Notes under the pieces: model-generated
Database searches by the model: none
What the model was told of the DNA's origin: nothing
The model's input: the letters and a program-made list of their open reading frames with translations, nothing else
Program-made: the position numbers and the translations under genes
Shown here: in pieces, positions 19,496-29,298 of the stretch
Layout: every line of letters begins with the position of its first letter
Numbering within the stretch: position 1 is the first letter of the stretch
Origin: CAVWQV01 sp963757115
Lineage (GTDB): Bacteria > Pseudomonadota > Alphaproteobacteria > Acetobacterales > Acetobacteraceae
Assembly: GCA_963757115.1 (NCBI GenBank)
Contig: CAVWQV010000001.1
Location: 310,001 to 374,000, forward strand
DNA: 64,000 nucleotides
Direction of reading: 5' to 3'

Positions 19496-21405
19496 ATGAT
19501 CGGCGGCGCCACCACCAGCCGCTACCCCGAAGCCTACCGAAGCTGGCGCGAGAACCCGGGCTCCTGGTGGGAGGCGGCCGCCGAAGGGATCGATTGGGAC
19601 CGGCGCTGGGATCGCGTGTTCGACGCCGGGTCCGGCCCGTACGGCCGCTGGTTCTCCGGTGGAATGCTGAACACGTGCTTCAATTGCCTCGACCGCCACG
19701 TGGCTGCGGGCCGAGGCGGCCAGCCCGCGCTGATCTGGGACAGCGCCATGGAAGGCCGGGTGGAAACGTTCACCTACGCGCGACTGCTGGAGCGCGTGGC
19801 GCGGTTCGCGGGCGCGCTTGCTCAGCTAGGCGTGGAGCCCGGGGATCGGGTGGTGATCTACATGCCGATGGTGCCCGAGGCAGCGATCGCCATGCTGGCC
19901 TGCGCGAGGCTCGGAGCGGTGCACTCCGTCGTGTTCGGCGGTTTCGCGGCGGCGGAGCTGGCCGCGCGGATCGCCGACGCGCGGCCCGAGGTGATCGTGT
20001 ATGCGTCCTGCGGCCTCGAGCCCGGCCGGACGGTGCAATACAAACCGCTGCTCGACGCGGCACTCGCGCTGTCGCCCCACCAGCCGCGAGCCTGCGTCGT
20101 CTTGCAACGGACCGCGCTGCTGGTGGAGCCGACGCCGGGCCGCGACCATGACTTCCTCGCTATCGAAGCGGCCAGTGCGCCGCATCCGCCGGTGTCGGTC
20201 GCCGCGACCGACCCGCTGTATATACTGTACACCTCCGGTACGACCGGGCGGCCCAAGGGTGTGGTGCGCGACAATGGCGGGCACGCGGTGGCGCTGCACC
20301 GCTCGATGCCGATGATCTATGGGCTCGACCAAGGTGACGTGTTCTGGACCGCCTCCGACGTCGGCTGGGTGGTCGGCCACAGCTACATCGTCTACGCGCC
20401 ATTGCTGCGCGGCTGCACCTCCATCATGTACGAGGGCAAGCCCGTAGGCACGCCGGATGCCGGGGCGTTCTGGCGCGTGTGCGCCACGCACGGGGTGCGC
20501 GTGCTGTTCACGGCGCCTACGGCACTTCGGGCCATCAAGCAGCAAGACCCCGAGGGCAAGCTCTTGCGCGCGCACGACCTGTCGCGGCTCGAGGCGCTCT
20601 ACCTTGCGGGTGAGCGCTGCGATCCGCCGACGGCAACCTGGGCGGCCGATCTGCTGGGCAAACCGGTGGTCGACCATTGGTGGCAGACCGAGACCGGATG
20701 GCCGATCACCGCGGGCTTCCGCGAGTGGGGGCTGTTCTCGTTCAAGCCGGGTTCAGGCGGGCGGCCGAGCCCTGGCTACGACCTGGAAGCCCTGGATGAG
20801 AACGGGGCCACGCTTCCGGCGGGAGAGACTGGCAACCTCGCCCTCAGGCTGCCGCTGCCGCCCGGGCTGTGCGCCGACGCTTTGGGGCGACGACGCCGGC
20901 TATCGGGCGGCCTACCTCGCGGACTTTCCTGGATGGTATCGCACGGGAGACGCGGGCAGCATCGACGCTGACGGCGACGTGTGGGTGATGGGCCGCACCG
21001 ACGACATCATCAACGTGGCCGGGCACCGGCTCTCCACCGGTGCGATGGAGGAGGTGCTGGCCGCCCACCCCGACGTCGCCGAGTGCGCGGTAATCGGCGC
21101 GCGGGACGAGCTTAAGGGACAGGCCCCGGTCGGGCTCGTGGTGCTGAAGGCCGGTGCGAACCGCGAAGAGGCGGACGTGGCGCGGGAGCTCGTGGCGTTG
21201 GTGCGCGAGCGGATCGGCCCGGTAGCCTCCTTCCGCGACGCCCGCGTGGTCGCCCGGCTGCCGAAGACGCGCTCCGGCAAGATCCTGCGCGGCACCATTC
21301 GCCGCATCGCGGATGGCGAGCAGTGACGCGGTGCCGCCGACGATTGAGGACCCGGCGGTGCTCGACGAGATTGGTCGCGCCTTGGGCGGTAGTGCCCAAA
21401 TTTGA
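19496..21405 (+). CDS. prpE: Propionyl-CoA synthetase-like acyl-CoA synthetase (two frameshifts)
   Basis: AMP-forming acyl-CoA ligase, 635 residues after repair, matching PrpE length. The ATP motif 'YILYTSGTTGRPKGVVRDNG', the Trp-rich 'DHWWQTETGWPI' and the C-terminal 'PKTRSGKILRGTIRRIADG' with the catalytic Lys are present. Two single extra bases break the frame. One near 20867 interrupts 'LPPG/CAPTLWGDDAGYR'. One near 21325 creates a false TGA; removing it restores 'DGEQYAVPPTIEDPAVLDEI', the usual PrpE tail, ending at TGA 21403-21405. GGGAGAGA precedes the ATG. With the divergent symporter genes it would take up and activate propionate or acetate. Confidence 0.87.
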
Positions 21406-21551
21406 GTTTACCGGGGCCGGATAGCCGCTTTCGACCCAATGGCAGATTTCGAACCACGATCTGCAGTAAGCTGCCGTTCGCACTCGCACAATCTACTGTT
21501 GGTGGCACTCGATCCGAAACTGCCAGGGTCGGGCGGGCCCTCGCCGCAAAT

Positions 21552-22124
21552 TCAGCCCGGCAGCGCGCCGGACGCCTTGGCGACGAACGTTGAGATCGCG
21601 TCCATCAGCGGCGGCGACAGGCAGTCGTAGGGCTCCAGCCCCAACTCCTTCAAGCGCCCCCGGATCGCGTCCATCCGTTGCGGTTCGACACCCGATTCGA
21701 TCACAGACGAGACGAAAGCGGCGAATCCCGCCGGTGCCCAGCCGCTCTCCTGGAAGAGCTCGGGATGCACGAAATCGAGCCCGTGGAACGGGTGCTTGGT
21801 GGTCTCGACGCGGGCGTACATGTGGACCCCACAACCCTTGCAGGCGTGGCGCTGGAGCACCGCGGCCGGGTCCACGACCGCGAGCTTGTCGCCGTTCGCC
21901 GTCACACTGACATTGTCGCTCGGTACGGCGGCGATCAGCGAGAAGATCGCTCCGGCGGGCTTCCAGCACTTCGTGCAACCGCAGACATGATCGTAGGCGA
22001 CTTGCCCCCTAACCGCGACCGTCACCGGCGCCTCGGTGCAATGGCACGCCAGCGTGCCGCCGGCGAAATCTGCGGCCGCCGGCTTCAGTCCGTGATCGAC
22101 GGATGGATGGATCGTTTCAGCCAT
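21552..22124 (-). CDS. gfa: GFA-family protein, S-(hydroxymethyl)glutathione synthase-like
   Basis: A 190-residue zinc protein of the glutathione-dependent formaldehyde-activating family. Zinc-binding cysteines are seen in 'LACHC', 'DHVCGCTKCWKPAGA' and 'HACKGCGVHMYARVE'. The segment 'HPFHGLDFVHPELFQESGW' is characteristic of true Gfa, which speeds condensation of formaldehyde with glutathione. GGGGAGG stands before the ATG. No glutathione-dependent formaldehyde dehydrogenase gene is within the window. The gene is intact between two badly frameshifted loci. Confidence 0.88.
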   Translation of the reverse strand: MAETIHPSVDHGLKPAAADFAGGTLACHCTEAPVTVAVRGQVAYDHVCGCTKCWKPAGAIFSLIAAVPSDNVSVTANGDKLAVVDPAAVLQRHACKGCGVHMYARVETTKHPFHGLDFVHPELFQESGWAPAGFAAFVSSVIESGVEPQRMDAIRGRLKELGLEPYDCLSPPLMDAISTFVAKASGALPG

Positions 22125-22188
22125 ATTGCCCTCCCCTAAGTCGTGTTGACGCCGACGTTTCGGATCGCTGGCTGCCTGTGCACGGCAG

Positions 22189-23072
22189 TTAGCCCTTCAC
22201 CCCGCCCATGGTGAGGCCAGCGGCCATGTGGCGGCGGAAGCCGTAATAGATCGCGATGGGCGGCAGCGCGTAGATGATGGCGGTTGCCATCATGTAGTTC
22301 CACGGCGCCTCGTCGCTGTTGAGGAACTGCGCCAGCGATACCGGCACGGTCATGCTGCTCGGCGAGGACAGCAGCAGGAACTGATACAGATACTCGTTCC
22401 ACGCCAGCAGCAGCGCATAGGTGCCGACGGCGACCAGCGCCGGCGCCATCAGCGGCAGATAGATGCGGAGATAAACCTGCAGCGGCGAGGCGCCGTCGAT
22501 CCGCGCCGACTCGTCGAGCTCGAGCGGGATCGACTTGCCATACTGCTGGAAGATGAAGATCGCGTACGGGGTGGCGAACGTGACTTCGGCGGCGATCACC
22601 GACCAGGAGATTATTGGCAAGCCCGTAGTTCTGCATGATCCGGTAGAACGGGATGGCCAGGAACGAGGCCGGGATCACGTAGGTGAGCAGCGCGGCGTTG
22701 GTCAGCAGCCAGCCGTTGCGCACCCGCATCCGGCCGACCGTGAAGCTCGCCAGCGAGCCGATCAGCAACGTCAGCACCATGGTCGCAGCGCCGACATAGA
22801 GGCTGTTGCCGAACTGGCGCCAGAAATGCTCGAGGTACCAGTAGCCCTCGGTGCAGACCACGCGGAAGCTTTCCAGCGTCGGCGCCGCGGCCAGATCGCG
22901 TCGCTGAACACGTCGCCGTGCTCGTCGAGCGCGACCATTACCATGTTGTAGATCGGCGCCAGCGACCAGACCACGAGCACGCAGACGCGAGCCCGCAAGC
23001 GGCCGCCTCGCCCACCGTCCGCCGCAGCCGGTAGCGCGGCCGTCGCCGCGCCGGAGCCGCGACAGCGCTCAC
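22189..23072 (-). pseudogene. CUT1 sugar ABC transporter permease, MalG-like (three frameshifts)
   Basis: Inner-membrane permease of a carbohydrate ABC importer, about 293 residues if repaired. The EAA loop 'LDESARIDGASPLQVYLRIY' and the C-terminus 'RRHMAAGLTMGGVKG' are typical of MalG/UgpE-type subunits. The coding is spread over several frames: a GTG start at 23072 overlapping the upstream permease stop (GTGA), a shift soon after it, a shift near 22905 between 'FSDAIWP' and 'VVCTEGYWYLEHFW', and another near 22610 after 'NYGLANN'. Two of the shifts need an added base and one needs a removed base. The gene is last in the SBP-MalF-MalG order; no ATPase gene follows. Confidence 0.83.
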
Positions 23073-23991
23073 AGCTGCACCTCCGAGGTGCGCAGCTTAT
23101 GCATCAGCAGCATGACGATCGGGATCAGCAGCGGCAGCGCCGACATCACCGCCGCCACGCCGAGCCGCGGCTGGGCGAGCACGAAGGCGTCGCGGATGCC
23201 GAGCGTCGCCAGCACTTCCGTCGACATCGCCGGGCCGCCGCCGGAAACGAAATAGACGGTGCTGAAATCGCCCAGGGTCCAGATCGTCGAGAGCAGGGTG
23301 CAGACGAGATAGAGGTTCGCGAGCAGCGGGAAGGTGACGTGCGTGAAGCGGCGAAAGCCGGTGGCGCCGTCCACGTCGGCCGCTTCGTAGAGCTCGTGCG
23401 GGATGGCCATGCGCCCGGCGAGGAAGATCACCGTCCAGAACGGCATCCATTTCCAGATATACGCGACGATGTTCGACCCGAGCCCGAGCCAGCGCGAGTT
23501 CAGCCAGATCGGCCCGTCGATGCCGAACAGCGCGTAGAGCGTGTTGTTGAGCAGACCCCACTGGCCGTTCAGCAGCCAATGGATCGAAATGAAAGCGGGC
23601 AAGCGCCGGCGTCGCCCAAGGCAGGATGAAGATCACGCAGCAGGCTCTTGATCCACCAGCTCCGGCGCATGAAGAAGCCCGAGAGCAGAAAGGCGAGCAA
23701 CATCTTCATGTTCACGCCGAAGCCCGACGATAGAGCGCGGTGTTGACCACGGTGCGAAAATAGATCGGGTCCGAAAACAGTTCGCGGTAGAGCGCGGGAT
23801 TGCTGCCAAGCCAGAGCCCGTAGGCGACGGGATAGACCACGAAGGCGAGGAACACCGCCACGTAGGGCAGGGCAAAGGCGATCGCCCAGGCGAAATCGGC
23901 GCCGTGGATGCCGCGATGCCAGCCGCGGCCGGGCCAATCGCCGGGCTGTTCCTGGTGGCCCGACGGCGAGGACGGGTTGCGTTGCACTCAT
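23069..23991 (-). pseudogene. CUT1 sugar ABC transporter permease, MalF-like (three frameshifts)
   Basis: Partner permease, about 306 residues if repaired. Readable blocks in order are 'AWAIAFALPYVAVFLAFVVY', 'NMKMLLAFLLSGFFMRRSWW', 'VIFILPWATPALPAFISI' (after joining) and the EAA loop 'ELYEAADVDGATGFRRF'. The frame changes lie near 23725, 23637 and 23603. The beginning is uncertain: an ATG at 23989-23991 lies in one frame and a GTG at 23985-23987 in the frame of the first helix. The stop overlaps the MalG-like start. It follows the binding-protein gene by about ten bases, so all three genes form one operon. Confidence 0.82.
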
Positions 23992-24001
23992 GCCGGCCTC
24001 G

Positions 24002-25385
24002 TCAGCTCACGTTGATCGGATACTGCGCGAAGATGGCTTCGGCGCGCTTGAACGCCTTGTCGACCGCCACCTCAGGTGTGGCGCCGTCCTTGACCACCGC
24101 GGCGAACGCTTGGCCCCAGAGCTGTTCGGCGGCCACGCGCCCCCAAGCCGGATTGAATGCGTTGAAGACCGGCATCGTCGGCCCGAGCAGGCACTCCCGG
24201 ACGTACGGGCCGCCGATGCGGGTCGGAGGGGTCGAGCCACCACGGGTCTTCCTTGACCATCGCCGGGACCGCCGGCAGCCATCGGCCGAGGCCGTTTTTC
24301 AGATACTCGTTGGCGACCTTCGGCTGCACGATGTAACGGAGGAAATCCTTGGCGACGGCGACGTTCTTCGCACCTTTCGGGATGAAGCCGCCGCTCGCAC
24401 CGACCTGCGCCGGAATCGGCTGCCCGTCATTGCCGAGCGGCAGCCCTAGCGTGACCATTTCCTTGTAAAGCTCCTTCTTGTCGAAAAGCGCGAGCTCGGT
24501 CGAAATCGTGCCGTCGAAATCCATGAGCAGGAGCTTCTCATGGAACGCGTTGTTGTCGTCCGCGTCGCTCCAGCTCAAGGATTCTAGCGGCACGTAGCCG
24601 TCCTTGTATGCGGCGGTCATATAGGCGACGGACTTGATCGCCGCTTCGCGGACCTTCGGATCGGCGACATTCAGCTTGCCGTTCGGCGTCACGATGTCCT
24701 TGCCGCCGTTGGCGATCAGGAAACCATAGAACACGCCGTTGCCGTCGTTCGGCCCCACCGTCGTCAGCTGCATCCCAAGGGCGTAGATGCCGACGCATCC
24801 CCTTCGCGCGCAGCTTTGCCTGCATCGGCTTGAAGAAGTCCCAGAACGCATCCCAGGTCTTCGGCGCGTCGGAAAGATTGTAGCCCGGCTTTCTCGACCA
24901 GGCTGCCCCAGACATGGAACGGAACACCGGCCTGCTTGTAGGGAACGAAGTAGTAGGCGCGCTTCTTGGTAGTGTTGTTGTAAACGTAGCGAGTAAAGCA
25001 GCGAGGCTTCACTGATCGCCGCTTTCTGAGTTTCGACTACGTCGCTGACATCGATCAGCCGGTCGTCCCAGGCATTCTGCGACAGCAGCGTGTCGGGCGC
25101 ATCCATGGACACGACATCGGGCACCTCACCGCTGGTCAACGCCGCGACCGTCTTCTGCATCAGCGCCATGAACGGCGAGATGCTGTAATCGATCTTATTG
25201 CCGCTGGCCTTCTCGTAGTCGGCGATCACCTTGCGGAACGCCGCATCCTCCTGCGGCACGAAGCCCTGAGTTTGCCAGAGCGTCGCGGTGGTCGCCTCCG
25301 CGCGCGCGATGTGGGGCATTGGTAGGGCGGCGGCGGTCAACGCCGCGGTGGCGCCCAACACCGAACGTCGGCTCATGCATTCCAT
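24002..25385 (-). pseudogene. Sugar ABC transporter substrate-binding protein (four frameshifts)
   Basis: Extracytoplasmic solute-binding protein family 1, about 459 residues if repaired. The leader 'MSRRSVLGATAALTAAALP' has a twin-arginine motif; the mature part begins 'ATLWQTQGFVPQEDAAFRKV'. The main frame is left near 25005 for 'YVYNNTTKKRAYYFVPYKQA', again near 24890 for 'YNLSDAPKTWDAFWDFFKP' and regained near 24795 at 'GIYALGMQL'. A last shift near 24220 leads to the true end 'RAEAIFAQYPINVS' with TGA at 24002-24004. All four are corrected by removing one base. AAGGGGA precedes the ATG at 25385; a second ATG at 25376 is also usable. Probable ligand: a sugar or glycerol derivative. Confidence 0.84.
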
Positions 25386-25582
25386 GGCCGTTCCCCTTCC
25401 CTGGCGGCATGGCGCGGCGCCGTTCTTCCGGCTCCGTGCCCCGCTCGGTTTTCGTTATGGTCGCGAGCTTATGGCGGTGCGAAACAAGGGTCAAAGGAAA
25501 TGCCGCGCCGCGCCGGAGGCGGCCGCTGGCCTGACGCCGGCCCCAGCCCTATCCTTTTCGGCCATCCGCCAAGAGGCTGTCC

Positions 25583-26085
25583 ATGCGCCGTGCCGTCCTC
25601 GCTTGCTCCGCCGTCGCCTATATGGCGGCGATGCTCCCTCCATCCGTCGGCGCCGAGAAGCCGGCGCATCACTCGACGCCAGCGGTTGCGCATCAGGGCC
25701 GCCGACCCCGGCCAACCGCCCCATGCCTGGCTGTTCGGTAGCTGGACGGGCGGCTTGTTTCCTGCGCCGAGCAACGTCAGCGCCGAGGCATGCCAATCGC
25801 AGCCAGTGGTGATCTTTACGCGCGACCTCGTGTTGCGCGCCTCACTCATCGATCAGTTCTACACGCAGCGCTTGATCGAAACCGCGCTGACCAGCGGCGG
25901 CGGGACGCAGTTCCGCTTCGCCGCGGTACCCGGCGGGACCGGGGCGCTGGGCCCCGCATCCGGCGCGGGGTTCGGATGCGGCGACCCGGACACGCTCACC
26001 GTGCAGCGCAAGTCCGAGAACGAGATCACTTTTCCCGGCTGTGGCGACTTCCCCAACCCGCTCGTTACGTTGCCCGAGCCGCTGA
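25583..26085 (+). CDS. Secreted protein of unknown function (two frameshifts)
   Basis: About 166 residues after repair. It starts with a signal peptide ('MRRAVLACSAVAYMAAMLPP', then Val-Gly-Ala). The conserved body lies one frame over from about 25700: 'HAWLFGSWTGGLFPAPSN', 'PVVIFTRDLVLRASLIDQF', 'GFGCGDPDTLTVQR' and 'NEITFPGCGDFPNPL'. Removing one T near 26066 gives the terminal 'NPLVRCPSR' and a TGA at 26083-26085, well before the next gene, whereas the raw frame would run 50 bases into it. Both repairs are one-base removals. AAGAGG lies before the ATG. Paired Cys in the body suggest a disulfide. The domain is not one I can name, though similar proteins are recalled from Acetobacteraceae. 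Confidence 0.68.
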
Positions 26086-26109
26086 CATTCCGCGGAGGAA
26101 ACACCAGCC

Positions 26110-27773
26110 ATGAGCCAGACGGTCGCCCGACTGTTGGTGGAAAGCCTCCAGGCCCATGACATCGACCTGATCTACTGCGTGCCAGGCGAGAGCTATCTCG
26201 GCTTGACCAACGCGCTGGTCGACAACAACCGCATCCGTCTGATCGTTTGCCGCCACGAGGGCGGGGCGGCGTTCATGGCCGCGGCCGATGGGCGGATGCG
26301 CGAGGGCCGTGCCGGCGTCTGCGTGGTGTCTCGTGGCCCGGGTCTGTCCAACGGCTTGATCGGCCTGCACACCGCGTATCACGACGCGACGCCCCTCGTG
26401 ATGCTGATCGGCCAGGTCGAGCGCCGCGATTTCGGGCGGCTCGCGCTGCAGGAGCAGAACTATTCCCGGCTCCTGGCCGACGTCACGAAGCTTGTCATCG
26501 AGGTGAATGAGCCCGACGTGGCGAGCGAGGCCATCGCGCGCGCATTCCACGTTGCCGAGAGCGGCACCCCCGGCCCGGTCGCGGTCATCTTGCCCGAGGA
26601 TCTGTTCGAGGAGCACACGGATGCTCCGCTCGACTTGCCGCGCCCGTCCGCACTCGCTGGGCCGCGCCCCGCCGACCTCGACCGGCTCGCAACGATGCTG
26701 GAAGGCGCTGAGCGCCCGCTCCTATGGGTTGGTGGCGCGCTGCGCGAAGCCGCGATCGCTCCCCTCGTCCGTCTGGCCGAGAGCTGGATTTTGCCCGTAT
26801 GTCCCACGCATCGCCGTCCGCAGCTGTTCGACGCCGACCACCCCAACTACGGGGGCTACATGGGAACCCGGGTGCCGCGCGAGCTGCTGGAGGTCATGCA
26901 GCGGGCTGATATCCTGGTGTCATTGGGCGAGAGGCTCACGGATTCGGTCAGCCAGTCCTATAGCTTTCCGACCGCCCCGCGCCCGCAGCTTCCCCTCGTC
27001 CATATCTGGCCGGACCCGGTCGAGGTCGGCCGTGTATTTCGGCCCGATCTCGGCATGGCCTGCGATCCGGGTGCCGTGATCGACGCCCTGCTTGCTCGCC
27101 CTGTGCCGGGCGGGGCCGACCGGCGACGCGCCTGGGTTAGCGAACTCCATGCAATCCACGATCGGCTGACGGAGGCCGTCTGGGACCGTGCGACCGACGG
27201 GGTGAACTTTTCCGCCGTTACCAGCGCCGTCGCCCGGCACCTGGCACCGGATGCCGCCGTCACTCGGACGCGGGCAATTTCTCAAGCTTCATCCACCGCC
27301 ACATCCGGTTCCACCCCGGCCAGATGTTTCTTGCCTCCGTGGTCGGCGCGATGGGGGCGGCGATGCCGATGGCGGTCGCAGCGGGACTACGTCGGCCCGG
27401 CAAGCAGGTGGTCGCCTTTGCCGGCGACGGCGGCGCGCTGATGACGGGCAACGAACTCGCCACCGCGCGGCAGTACGGCGTCAACCCCATTCTCATCATC
27501 TCGGACAACAGTCGCTACGGCACCATCACCATGCATCACGACATGCGGTATCCCGGTCGTGCGTCCGACGCGGCGACGCAGCTCACCAACCCCGACTTCG
27601 CGGCGTGGGCGCGCTCGTTCGGCGCGGAAGGCATCACGATCCGCGAGGAGGCGGCCGTCGAGGACGCGATTGCTGACGCCTTTTCGGTGCGGGACCGGCC
27701 GGTCGTCGTGCACGTGCAGAGCTCGACCGAGCAGATTAGCGCCTGGCGCCGACGCAACGGGAGAAACGCATGA
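26110..27773 (+). CDS. ThDP-dependent enzyme, acetolactate synthase/benzoylformate decarboxylase-like (one frameshift)
   Basis: A 554-residue thiamine-diphosphate enzyme after repair. The N-terminal PYR domain has the catalytic Glu in 'VCRHEGGAAFMAAADG'; a central domain follows. The C-terminal PP domain holds 'VAFAGDGGALMTGNELATA' and 'IISDNSRYG', the GDG...N Mg-ThDP site. One base is missing near 27262, between 'APDAAVT' and 'SDAGNFSSFIHRHIRFHPGQ'. GGAGGAAACACC precedes the ATG. The substrate is unclear: it lacks obvious partner subunits of acetohydroxyacid synthase and resembles the broad 'TPP-binding protein' group acting on 2-oxoacids. It overlaps a 94-residue gene by four bases. Confidence 0.86.
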
Positions 27774-28054
27774 CCGCCTCCGATCTCAGGGCCACGCTCG
27801 GCGGGGCCGAGCCACCTGACGGCCTAAGCCTCGCGCGCCAGACGCTCTGGTGGGATGCGAAAGGCGACTGGGACCGGGCGCACCGTTGCGCGATGGCCGA
27901 CGAGACCGCGGACGGGGCAGCGGTGCACGCCTACCTCCACCGCAAGGAGGGCGATCTGTCGAACGCCCGCTACTGGTACAATCGCGCCGGCCGCGCCCCT
28001 GTCGAGGGCAGCCTGGACGCCGAGTGGGACACGCTGGCCACCGAGCTTGCCTGA
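27770..28054 (+). CDS. Conserved small protein of unknown function, coupled to ThDP enzyme
   Basis: A 94-residue soluble protein overlapping the ThDP enzyme stop (ATGA). The segments 'LARQTLWWDAKGDWDRAH' and 'VHAYLHRKEGDLSNARYWYN' are recalled from a widespread alphaproteobacterial hypothetical family with no assigned domain. Its helical content and Trp/Tyr-rich 'ARYWYNRAGR' motif resemble a single tetratricopeptide-like hairpin. Translational coupling implies that it works with, or is dosed with, the ThDP enzyme, but a direct role is unknown. Confidence 0.78.
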   Translation: MTASDLRATLGGAEPPDGLSLARQTLWWDAKGDWDRAHRCAMADETADGAAVHAYLHRKEGDLSNARYWYNRAGRAPVEGSLDAEWDTLATELA

Positions 28055-28088
28055 ACCGGCTGCCACGCCCGGCATGGTGAACTCGCAA

Positions 28089-29172
28089 TCACGGTGAAAC
28101 CTCCGCGGTGCCGCACTGCCGCAGTAGCGCACGCAGCTTGCGGATCACCGGAAACACCTCCTGGTTCCAGTCCGCCCCCTGCGCGTCGTGCGCTGCCTGC
28201 TCGGCTTCGACGATCTCGCGGTCTTCCTTGAAAATGCGCTCGGTGAACAACACCAGGAGCGGCCACGCCGCTTCCAGCAGTCCGGGCACCTTGGGCCGCT
28301 TGACCGATAGCAGGCCGAATGTCCGGCATCGCCGCTGGCCGTAATCGAGCGGCACGTGGACGATCCAGAGATCCATCACCGGCAGCGCGCCATCGGTGCG
28401 GATGCGCACGGTCTGATACGGGTATTCAGTGCGAATGGTCATGACGTCGCGCTCCGCGTGCGCTTCGCTTGCGCCTCTGCGCTGGCCGAAGATGGCGGCT
28501 TCCGCCCAGGGCTGCTTGCCCTCGGGTCCGGGCAAAGCTGTAGCGCGCCTCCACCCAGTCGACGCCGCTGCCCTGGCCGAGGAAGCGGGGCCTGATCCGG
28601 CCCATCTGACGCCGGTGCAGGAACTGATGGTTCATGTCCATCAGGTTCTCGTGCATGAAGCTATAGTGGCAGGCGACGGTCCGGCCGAACCGTCGCGTCT
28701 TGTAGCGCTCGTCCGCCACCGAGCCGAGAGCGGGCAGGGGGACGGCGTCGCTCAACGCGGAGTCGCCCGGAAACACCAGGATCAATCCTTCCACTTCGCG
28801 GCACGGATACGACCGCACCCCGTTCGGCAGCTTGCCTTTGCCGAGGTACGGGACCTCCGTGCAGCGGCCGGATGCGTCGTAGGCCCAGCCGTGATAGCCG
28901 CAACGAACGGCGGAGCCTTCTACCAGCCCATTGCTGAGCGGGACCTGTCGATGCGCGCACCGATCGGCGAGCGCGAACACCGGGCCTTGCTTGGGACGCA
29001 CCAGCACGATCGGGTCGCCCGCGAACTGGGCAGCGAGCGTGCGGCCGGCTTTCAGCTCCGATGACCAGGCGAGCGGATACCAGTGATTGGGATGCGCTCC
29101 GACCCTCCGGAGATCATGCACAACATCTGTTGCGCCGGCGTCGTCCCCGGCGGCCTGCACGATCTGATCCAT
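28089..29172 (-). CDS. Rieske-type aromatic ring-hydroxylating oxygenase (one frameshift)
   Basis: About 360 residues after repair. The Rieske [2Fe-2S] site is complete: 'CAHRQVPLSNG' and 'CGYHGWAYD'. The mononuclear iron motif appears as 'ENLMDMNHQFLHRR' in the catalytic domain. One extra base near 28527 splits the protein after 'EARYSFAR'; the remainder ('PEGKQPWAEAAIFGQ' to 'LRQCGTAEVSP') continues in another frame. The ATG at 29172 has AAGGG five bases upstream. Members with this architecture act as O-demethylases or oxygenases of aromatic or lipid substrates (VanA/PobA-like), but no reductase gene is adjacent. It converges with the 94-residue gene. Confidence 0.86.
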
Positions 29173-29298
29173 CGACACCCTTGCCCTTTTCTCGACCACG
29201 ATCGCCGACCGAGTAGGGGCTTCGTGCTCGCATTCCTTAACACGGCCAGCCAGTCCTCCCAGCCCCGATGATGTTGCAGCGGGCGCGCGCGCCTTGGG

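Noticed and set aside
21324..21326. Possible selenocysteine (TGA) in PrpE because selD is present
   Set aside because: The conserved tail continues in a different frame, so this is a frameshift, not recoding; no insertion-element-like hairpin was seen.
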